From an uncultured Clostridia bacterium (GTDB lineage Bacteria > Bacillota > Clostridia > Christensenellales > DUVY01), in contig CALAYY010000177.1 of NCBI GenBank assembly GCA_937895465.1, positions 1-16,136 on the forward strand: DNA of 16,136 nt, given 5' to 3'. The translations under genes were made by a program, and so were the position numbers. This document shows, in pieces, positions 1 through 5,301 of the stretch; within the stretch, counting starts at the first letter, position 1; each line of letters opens with the position of its first letter. The notes beneath the pieces were generated by a model that made no database searches, was not told where the DNA came from, and saw nothing but the letters and a program-made list of their open reading frames with translations.

Positions 1-16
1 CTATGCCCGCATTGAG

Positions 17-40
17 AAAAACCCCCAGCTATGCTGGGGG
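17..40 (-). terminator. Intrinsic terminator of the DUF4364 gene
   Basis: An 8-bp perfect GC-rich stem, CCCCCAGC (22-29) with GCTGGGGG (33-40), closes a 3-base loop. Read on the minus strand it is followed by five T residues (17-21), the classic Rho-independent layout. It lies about 50 bases beyond the stop of the minus-strand gene. The plus-strand side has only a TTTT a few bases later (46-49), so weak bidirectional use is possible. Confidence 0.85.
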
Positions 41-92
41 CTGAGTTTTATAGAATAAGTTTAATTCTTATTTTTAATTTTTCAATCTCTCT

Positions 93-647
93 CTACTCAT
101 CCAATAGTTCATACAGGCTAGCATAAATTTGGGAGGCTTTCTCATCCCATTTATTGCAGATTGATTTGGCTGTGGCTCGGGAGTCCACATTCATTCTGAT
201 TTCAAGCAGTTGTTTTGAAGGGTCTTTTATACCCAAAACGACGGTATGAGTACCGTCCTCATTCATAAAATAATCACGTGAATATTCTTGTCTTCTTCTA
301 TAATGCATACGGTTTTCTGTTACATAATCAACAATTTCGGCACGTAAAGATGCAGGGATATAATAAAACAGATGCGACAAGCACATGCGTCCGTCCACGG
401 TAAGCGCATACGAACTTTCTATAGTAGGCACGCCTGAAGTGCTTACAGGACCTTTTGAAGATGATGTTAAGGCTACAAAATTATTCTTAATCAGAATATC
501 AAAAGCCTGCTTGCATTCCATATAATTAATCCAATTATTCCGACTGCAGCACATCTCTAAGACTGTGCTTTCTGTCAAAGGCACATCCATCTTGTCAAAA
601 ACAAATAATAAAATTAATGAATTTAATTTGCTGCTGTCAGTTTCCAT
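93..647 (-). CDS. DUF4364 family protein
   Basis: This 184-residue cytoplasmic protein matches the clostridial DUF4364 family in length and sequence pattern. The N-terminal 80 residues (KLNSLILLFVFDKMDVPLTE, then a helix-rich stretch ending in KNNFVAL) look like a winged-helix DNA-binding fold. The segment around residues 80-95 (YALTVDGRMCLSHL) resembles the wing and dimer helix of that class. The C-terminal half has the family pattern of strands ending in ICNKWDEKASQIYASL. Its role is unknown in the family; a transcriptional regulator is a reasonable inference. The ATG at 647 follows a weak GGAAAA ribosome site and an extended -10 promoter. The gene is divergent from bioY and ends at a strong terminator, so it appears to be a single-gene unit. 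Confidence 0.85.
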   Translation of the reverse strand: METDSSKLNSLILLFVFDKMDVPLTESTVLEMCCSRNNWINYMECKQAFDILIKNNFVALTSSSKGPVSTSGVPTIESSYALTVDGRMCLSHLFYYIPASLRAEIVDYVTENRMHYRRRQEYSRDYFMNEDGTHTVVLGIKDPSKQLLEIRMNVDSRATAKSICNKWDEKASQIYASLYELLDE

Positions 648-681
648 CTTTTTTCCAAAATAATCTATTTTCTTTAAAAAT

Positions 682-710
682 ATTATAGCATATTATGTCG
701 AAATATTGAA
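682..710 (-). promoter_or_regulatory. Promoter of the DUF4364 gene
   Basis: On the minus strand TATAAT (687-682) is preceded by TGC, giving an extended -10. TTCAAT (710-705) stands 17 bases upstream as a weak -35. The expected start point near 675 gives a leader of about 28 bases carrying GGAAAA before the ATG. This promoter is back to back with that of bioY. Confidence 0.6.
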
Positions 711-742
711 GTTGTTAATTTATATAAATTTTTATGTTAGCA

Positions 743-773
743 TTGTAAATACAAATATAAAAACAGTTTACAA
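743..773. promoter_or_regulatory. BirA-type biotin operator upstream of bioY
   Basis: TTGTAAAT (743-750) and GTTTACAA (766-773) form an inverted repeat separated by 15 bases. Including the flanking A/T, ATTGTAAA (742-749) and TTTACAAT (767-774) are perfect complements. The known BirA operator consensus is TTGTAAACC, 14-15 bases, GGTTTACAA; this site keeps the core half-sites and the spacing. The right half covers the -35 of the bioY promoter, so biotin-bound BirA would be expected to block transcription. It precedes a biotin transporter gene, which is the expected target. Confidence 0.8.
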
Positions 774-794
774 TACAGAAAAACATGCTATAAT
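767..794 (+). promoter_or_regulatory. bioY promoter
   Basis: TTTACA (767-772) and TATAAT (789-794) are 16 bases apart, with TG at 786-787 giving an extended -10. The predicted start point is base 801 or 802, exactly at the bioY ATG. The -35 is embedded in the BirA-type operator. Confidence 0.75.
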
Positions 795-801
795 TATCAT
801 T

Positions 802-1452
802 ATGAAAAATCAATCAAGAGAGAGTATATCAGAATTTACTTATTCTGAAAAGGCAGCTAAATCAAAGACAAGTATCAGCTTTAAATTGGCGGCTACAGCA
901 TTGATGTGTGCGCTTACTTGTGCTGGCGGCTTTATTAAGATTTCACTTCCTTTATTGGATATTACTTTGCAGACATTTTTTGCATGCATGGCAGGACTCA
1001 TTTTGGGTAAAAAATGGGGTACGGCAAGTCAGGCAATATATGCTCTTATGGGTTTGATTGGAATACCTGTATTTGCTAGAGGCGGCGGAATAACATATAT
1101 ATTTATACCGTCGTTTGGATTTATACTTGGATTTATTCTTTGTGCGTTCTTATGTGGAGTTGTAAGAGATTTTTTCTATAAAAAAAGAGATTATAAAATA
1201 AGTAAAATAAATTTATCTGATTATATGATAGTGCTTTTGGCTTGTCTTATTGGACTTTTGGGCGTTTATATTATAGGCGGACCGTATATGCTTATTATTC
1301 AATCTGCTTATCTTGGCTTTAACAATGCCGCTCTTATATCTGCCGCTTTGAGCTTACCGATATATTTTTTGGGAGATATGTTAAGTGTAATTCTTCTGAT
1401 AATAGCAACTCCTATTATATTAAAAAGAGTGCCTAAATTATTGATATTTTAA
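802..1452 (+). CDS. bioY: BioY, biotin ECF transporter S component
   Basis: BioY is the membrane protein that binds biotin and works alone or with the shared EcfA/A'/T energising module. From the ATG at 802 it has 216 residues and about six hydrophobic helices. The family-typical loop ARGGGITYIFIPSFGFILGF, with its glycine-rich stretch before a conserved Y/P/GF pattern, is present, as is the opening helix LAATALMCALTCAGGFIKI. The reading frame is open back to a TTG at 706, but 706-801 holds the operator and promoter, so I take 802 as the start. No Shine-Dalgarno site precedes it, and the predicted transcript starts at the ATG itself. No ecfA/T or biotin synthesis gene is next to it, so it probably relies on a shared module elsewhere. 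Regulation by BirA is inferred from the operator. Confidence 0.93.
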   Translation: MKNQSRESISEFTYSEKAAKSKTSISFKLAATALMCALTCAGGFIKISLPLLDITLQTFFACMAGLILGKKWGTASQAIYALMGLIGIPVFARGGGITYIFIPSFGFILGFILCAFLCGVVRDFFYKKRDYKISKINLSDYMIVLLACLIGLLGVYIIGGPYMLIIQSAYLGFNNAALISAALSLPIYFLGDMLSVILLIIATPIILKRVPKLLIF

Positions 1453-1475
1453 AAACTGTATTATAATTACGGTTT
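1453..1475. terminator. Weak hairpin between convergent bioY and mgsA
   Basis: AAACTGTA (1453-1460) can pair with TACGGTTT (1468-1475), 8 bp with one G-T pair, around a 7-base loop. On the plus strand AAGAATTTTTAA follows. The stem is AT-rich and overlaps the mgsA stop codon. It could act as a poor shared terminator, but the evidence is thin. Confidence 0.3.
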
Positions 1476-1875
1476 AAGAATTTTTAATTGCATTCCGCCA
1501 ATCCAAATCTCCGCGTGATAATGCCATCATCATAATTTCGCCTGAAGCAAGATTTGTAGCGAGCGGAATATTATGTACATCACAAAGTCTTAGTAACGCC
1601 GTTACATCAGGCTCATGGGGTTGAGCAGTAAGTGGGTCTCTAAAAAATATAACAAGGTCAATATCATTATCGGCGACCATTGCGCCTATTTGCTGATCTC
1701 CTCCTAACGGTCCTGACTTAAATCTGATGATATCAAGTCCTGTGGCTTCAGAGATAAGCTTTCCAGTAGTACCTGTTGCAAAAATCTTATGATTTTTTAA
1801 AACTTGCTGATACGCAATTGCAAGCATTACAATATTTTCTTTCTTTTTGTCATGAGCTATCATAGCTATATTCAT
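1474..1875 (-). CDS. mgsA: Methylglyoxal synthase
   Basis: The enzyme converts dihydroxyacetone phosphate to methylglyoxal and phosphate, a cytosolic bypass of lower glycolysis used when phosphate is short or sugar is in excess. The 133 residues align along their whole length with E. coli MgsA, minus its N-terminal extension. The phosphate-binding ATGTTGKLI (33-41), the catalytic region SGPLGGDQQIGA (54-65, with D60), FFRDPL (D80) and PHEPD (H87, D90) are all present, as are H8 and K12. These match E. coli D71, D91, H98, D101, H19 and K23. The start is well supported by AGAAGG eight bases upstream of the ATG. The gene is alone on the minus strand with its own promoter. Confidence 0.96.
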   Translation of the reverse strand: MNIAMIAHDKKKENIVMLAIAYQQVLKNHKIFATGTTGKLISEATGLDIIRFKSGPLGGDQQIGAMVADNDIDLVIFFRDPLTAQPHEPDVTALLRLCDVHNIPLATNLASGEIMMMALSRGDLDWRNAIKNS

Positions 1876-1924
1876 ATGTTTATCCTTCTAAAAAAACTTT
1901 ATTTTTATCAAAATGTATAACAAT

Positions 1925-1954
1925 AATATACCACACATAACACAGCTTTTGCAA
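1925..1954 (-). promoter_or_regulatory. mgsA promoter
   Basis: On the minus strand TTGCAA (1954-1949) and TATATT (1930-1925) are 18 bases apart, with TGG directly before the -10 (extended -10). The predicted start near 1918 leaves a leader of about 43 bases containing AGAAGG. Confidence 0.55.
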
Positions 1955-1990
1955 AGCAAATTTATTTTTCAGATTTTTTTGTCGAAAGAA

Positions 1991-2035
1991 TAAGGACATC
2001 CTTAGGTTATCTTACAAAAAATAATAGCATATAAT
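1991..2035 (+). promoter_or_regulatory. Promoter and palindrome upstream of the spoIVF-like operon
   Basis: CATATAAT (2028-2035) is a good -10. It fits a housekeeping TATAAT, and it also resembles the sigma-E -10 (CATACAnT), which would suit a mother-cell sporulation operon. The -35 is poor for either factor: TTATCT (2007-2012) is 17 bases away. Directly upstream is the palindrome TAAGGACATCCTTA (1991-2004), with 6-bp arms and a 2-base centre, positioned like an operator. Sigma-E control is inference only. Confidence 0.45.
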
Positions 2036-2062
2036 TAGAAAAGAATGTTGGGGAGTAAAACA

Positions 2063-2716
2063 ATGAAATACGATGAGCTAAAAAAAGTACATTCAAGGGT
2101 TTCATATAATAGATATCTTTACTATGAGCCAAAAACTGCCCATATTGAAAGGGAAGAAAAAAAAGGCGGGGATGGATTATTTTTTGGGATTACTTGGCGG
2201 TTTTTTTTGTGCGGTCTGATATTTGGAATTTTATTTATTTTCAGCCAACTGCCCATGTTTCAAAATCTAACAGCATCAGTAAAAACTGCAATAGTTTATA
2301 ACAAAGGCATTTTTGAAGTTGAAAAACCGGGGACTATTCCTCTAAAAGAAAGTATTATGGCGGTCTTATATCCTGATAAAACTCCCTTAGATTATACCGT
2401 GCCGTTAATCACAGAGGATATACAATATAATGATAATAGTGCGGTTTTAACACAGAATCAAAACCCTCTTATATACAGCGTTGAATCAGGAATAATCAAT
2501 AAAATCACAAGAAATAACGGCATAATCACTATAGAAATAAAGCATCGAAATGATACTGTCAGCAGATATGAAGGAATAAGATTTGCAGGAGTTGAAGTAG
2601 GTCAAACCGTCAAAAAGAATTTTCCTATAGGGGTTTTAGGGCAGCAGCAACTGGTTTTCAAATTATTTATAAACGGCATTGAGGTTAATGTAAGCGAAGA
2701 GGTGCAATGGGGTTAA
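2063..2716 (+). CDS. SpoIVFA-like membrane protein with degenerate M23 domain
   Basis: From the ATG at 2063 the protein has 217 residues: a charged cytoplasmic N-terminus (1-42), one membrane helix (about 43-62) and an outer domain with an M23/LysM-peptidase-like fold (about 136-208). The fold pattern VESGIINKI...GIITIEIKH...YEGI...VEVGQTVKKNFPIGVLG is clear. However, the second zinc histidine (YEGI replaces YxHL) and the HxH motif (LVFKL) are missing, so it should not be a peptidase. In Bacillus, SpoIVFA has the same layout and anchors and inhibits the protease SpoIVFB; the overlapping M50 gene here supports that role. GGGGAG (2050-2055) seven bases before 2063 favours this start over the in-frame ATG at 2045. 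Confidence 0.8.
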   Translation: MKYDELKKVHSRVSYNRYLYYEPKTAHIEREEKKGGDGLFFGITWRFFLCGLIFGILFIFSQLPMFQNLTASVKTAIVYNKGIFEVEKPGTIPLKESIMAVLYPDKTPLDYTVPLITEDIQYNDNSAVLTQNQNPLIYSVESGIINKITRNNGIITIEIKHRNDTVSRYEGIRFAGVEVGQTVKKNFPIGVLGQQQLVFKLFINGIEVNVSEEVQWG

Positions 2717-3567
2717 AACTGCATATACATCCGCTCTTTGTTTTATTGGGACTGTTAATGGCAGTGCTTGGACATGGTTATGAGTTTTTGTCTTATTTTG
2801 TAACCGTTGTAATTCATGAAATGGGTCATTCTATTGTTGCAGAAAAATTTGGTTATGTACTTAATGAACTTAAGCTTATGCCCTATGGGGCACAAATCAG
2901 CGGAACAATAGACGGAATCAAATCTAACAACGAGATAAAAATAGCCCTATCTGGACCAATAACCAATCTTATATTTGCCATAATTTTTACAGCCGTATGG
3001 TGGATCATTCCTTCATCGTATTTTTTCACGCAGACCTTTGTGTTTGCTAATGTTGTTAATGCTGTATTCAATCTTATGCCAGTGTTTCCTTTGGACGGCG
3101 GAAGGATTATGCTATGCTTATTATCAAAAAAGCTTTCTCAAAAAAAAGCATATAAGATTATAAGATTAATAGGACTTATCTTTGGAATTTTGCTTATAAT
3201 ATTGTTTGCAATTTCAATTTTTTTTGATTTTAATATAAGCTTTTGTATCTTAGGTGTTTTTGTTTTTTTGTGTGCAATAATGGGGGCAAAAACTGACGGA
3301 TATATGCGTATCTACAACCGTACATTTAGAGCTCAAAATATAAAAAATGGTCTTGAAATAAGAGAAATTGCCGTAAGTTTTGATATGAGCTTAGGAGAAA
3401 TTATCAGAATGTTTTCTTCATCGTATTATTATTATGTAAGAGTATTAGATGAAAGTTTAAAAAATATAGTTACTCTAAGCGAAACAGAAATAGAAGATTT
3501 GCTAAATAAAAACGATTATATGACCTCTATTAAGCATGCCTTAAAGCATAAAAACAACAAAAATTAA
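2707..3567 (+). CDS. SpoIVFB-like M50 site-2 protease
   Basis: This is a 286-residue intramembrane zinc metalloprotease. The zinc motif HEMGH (37-41) and the second metal-ligand motif NLMPVFPLDGGR (122-133, with D130) are intact, inside a bundle of about six hydrophobic helices ending near residue 195. The cytoplasmic tail (about 200-286) resembles the C-terminal CBS-like domain of SpoIVFB. In Bacillus, SpoIVFB cuts pro-sigma-K in the mother cell during sporulation; whether this organism uses a pro-sigma-K cannot be seen here. The gene overlaps the SpoIVFA-like gene by 10 bases, with GAGG four bases before the ATG, so the two are translationally coupled. A following RNase G/E gene is the usual clostridial neighbour, which favours SpoIVFB over a generic M50 protease. 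Confidence 0.88.
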   Translation: MGLKLHIHPLFVLLGLLMAVLGHGYEFLSYFVTVVIHEMGHSIVAEKFGYVLNELKLMPYGAQISGTIDGIKSNNEIKIALSGPITNLIFAIIFTAVWWIIPSSYFFTQTFVFANVVNAVFNLMPVFPLDGGRIMLCLLSKKLSQKKAYKIIRLIGLIFGILLIILFAISIFFDFNISFCILGVFVFLCAIMGAKTDGYMRIYNRTFRAQNIKNGLEIREIAVSFDMSLGEIIRMFSSSYYYYVRVLDESLKNIVTLSETEIEDLLNKNDYMTSIKHALKHKNNKN

Positions 3568-3638
3568 AATAAAACAGCATTTTTAGTGTTGTTTAAAACA
3601 TCTTATTGTATCAAAGCATTGTTTTTTTGCTTAACATA

Positions 3639-3667
3639 TGGACTTTTAATAATAAAAATTATATAAT
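3639..3667 (+). promoter_or_regulatory. Probable promoter of the RNase G/E gene
   Basis: TGGACT (3639-3644) and TATAAT (3662-3667) are 17 bases apart, giving a start near 3674 and a leader of about 26 bases with GAGGAA. The rest of 3568-3699 is AT-rich. It contains an 8-bp weak stem just after spoIVFB (AAACAGCA with TGTTGTTT) that lacks a T-tract, so I do not call a terminator. Confidence 0.55.
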
Positions 3668-3699
3668 ATTTAAGTAATCAGAAATTATCGAGGAACATT

Positions 3700-5208
3700 T
3701 TGATAAGAAAAAGCAGCATCTTTATAGATGTGGATTCAAGCAGTGTCCGTGTAGCCATGACAGAAAACAATGAGCTGAGTGAATTTTATATTGAATCTTC
3801 ATCCAAAAAAAAGCTAGTAGGTAATATCTATAAGGGCGTGGTCGTCAATGTCTTACAAGGAATGCAGGCTGCGTTTGTAGATATCGGATTGGAAAAAAAC
3901 GCTTTTTTGTATGTGGGTGATATGATTATTGACCGTTCTGAACTTGACAATCATGTCATTAATATTCCTGAAAAGCTTACTATAACCCCTGGAGACGAAA
4001 TAATGGTTCAGGTGGTGAAGGACGAAGTTGGCACAAAGGGTGCAAGAATTTCCAGCAATATTTCTTTACCTGGAAGAAGCATTGTTATGACGCCGACTTT
4101 GGATTTTTTGGGTGTATCAAGAAAGATTGCTGATGAGCGTGTCAGAGAAAAACTTACCAAAATTGTTCAGTCTCATGCCCCAAAAGGCTGCGGTTACATA
4201 ATAAGAACTGTTGCACCAGAGATTTCCAAAAAAGAAATCATTTGTGAAATTAAGAAACTTCAAAAGCTTTGGGAAACAATCAATCAAAATTTTAAAAAAG
4301 CACGGACTCGTGAACTTATCTATACTGAAGGCGATCTTATTTCTCGAACGGTAAGAGATATGCTCAATACCAATATAGAGCAAATAGTTACCAATTCAAA
4401 AGAAGCTTATGATACGATTTCAGAACATTTGGTAAAAAGTCTTGCAGTGTGTGCAGATAAGCTTGAGCTTTATTCAGGCAAGACAGATATGTTCAAAGCT
4501 TACGGAATTCGCCAAAAAATTGATATGCTACTTGACCGTAAGGTCTGGTTGAAAAGCGGCGGATATCTCATTATCGACAAGACCGAAGCACTCACAGTCA
4601 TTGATGTTAACAGCGGAAAATATACAGGCAATGGGACTTTGTTAGAAGACACCGTTTTTGAAGTCAATTTGGAGGCGGCGGCAGAAATAGCAAGGCAAAT
4701 ACGTTTGAGGAATATAGGCGGAATTATTGTTATAGATTTTATTGATATGGAGCTTATAGAACATAAGGAAAGATTGCTTGAAGTTTTGGAAGAACATGTG
4801 AGCCATGACCGCACAAAATGCAAGATTTTAGGAATGACAAGACTTGGACTTGTTGAACTAACCAGAAAAAAAGTCCGAAATGACATATCAAGCTATATTC
4901 AGGATGAATGTACTATGTGTCACGGCTCAGGGCGTATACTTTCTGTTGCTTCAGTAGCTAACAAAATCCGTACTGACCTAATGGATTTATTTGCTACCCT
5001 TAATCCGCCTGCAGTGACAATTACAGTTAATCCTGAAATAACAGCAAAAATCTTTAGCGGTTTTTTTAGTAAAGACTGCGAAACAATTTGGTCAAGTAAG
5101 CGTATTTACATGATTTCGGATGAGCATCTTTCAAGAGAGATTTACAGAATTCAAGTAGAAAAAGACAGAATATTGTCTCTGCCTGATAACGCAAGGCTGG
5201 TTTATTGA
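3700..5208 (+). CDS. rng: Ribonuclease G/E
   Basis: This endoribonuclease of the RNase E/G family, 502 residues, processes rRNA and starts mRNA decay at single-stranded AU-rich sites with a preference for 5'-monophosphate ends. An S1 RNA-binding domain spans about 37-120 (GNIYKGVVVNVLQGMQAAFVDIG). The 5'-sensor and RNase H-like part follows. The catalytic metal ligands lie in TVIDVNSGKYTG (D302, N304) and VIDFIDM (D346), and the zinc-link cysteines in CTMC (404, 407). These positions nearly coincide with those of E. coli RNase E. The long C-terminal scaffold of RNase E is absent, as in RNase G. The start is a TTG with GAGGAA just upstream. The usual clostridial downstream genes rplU-rpmA are not here; a glycosidase-like gene follows. 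Confidence 0.95.
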   Translation: MIRKSSIFIDVDSSSVRVAMTENNELSEFYIESSSKKKLVGNIYKGVVVNVLQGMQAAFVDIGLEKNAFLYVGDMIIDRSELDNHVINIPEKLTITPGDEIMVQVVKDEVGTKGARISSNISLPGRSIVMTPTLDFLGVSRKIADERVREKLTKIVQSHAPKGCGYIIRTVAPEISKKEIICEIKKLQKLWETINQNFKKARTRELIYTEGDLISRTVRDMLNTNIEQIVTNSKEAYDTISEHLVKSLAVCADKLELYSGKTDMFKAYGIRQKIDMLLDRKVWLKSGGYLIIDKTEALTVIDVNSGKYTGNGTLLEDTVFEVNLEAAAEIARQIRLRNIGGIIVIDFIDMELIEHKERLLEVLEEHVSHDRTKCKILGMTRLGLVELTRKKVRNDISSYIQDECTMCHGSGRILSVASVANKIRTDLMDLFATLNPPAVTITVNPEITAKIFSGFFSKDCETIWSSKRIYMISDEHLSREIYRIQVEKDRILSLPDNARLVY

Positions 5209-5246
5209 TAATTTTTGTATAAAATGTAGTTTATAAGATAAAATTA

Positions 5247-5255
5247 TGATATAAT
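5247..5255 (+). promoter_or_regulatory. Extended -10 promoter before the glycosidase-like gene
   Basis: TGATATAAT is an extended -10 identical to that before the 7605 gene. I see no convincing -35 (TAGTTT at 5227-5232 is the best at 17 bases). The predicted start is near 5262, inside the left arm of the following hairpin. Confidence 0.5.
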
Positions 5256-5294
5256 CTTTTTGATAAGCTATCATGATATCAAAAAGGTTTTTTT
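5256..5294 (+). terminator. Intrinsic terminator after the RNase G/E gene
   Basis: CTTTTTGATA (5256-5265) and TATCAAAAAG (5277-5286) form a perfect 10-bp stem with an 11-base loop, followed by G and seven T residues (5288-5294). The stem is AT-rich, but its length and the T-tract make a plausible Rho-independent terminator for rng. Its left arm overlaps the expected start point of the local promoter. Confidence 0.65.
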
Positions 5295-5301
5295 ATTTGC
5301 T

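Noticed and set aside
706..801. An N-terminal extension of BioY from the TTG at 706
   Set aside because: The stretch holds the operator and promoter, encodes a low-complexity peptide unlike BioY, and would lie upstream of the predicted transcription start.
3568..3660. Terminator or riboswitch between spoIVFB and rng
   Set aside because: Only an 8-bp AT-rich stem without a T-tract and a 5-bp stem with a T-rich loop are present; no conserved riboswitch core is visible.
5260..5301. TTG start of the glycosidase-like protein at 5260
   Set aside because: It lies in the terminator stem, has no ribosome binding site, and is upstream of or at the predicted transcription start.
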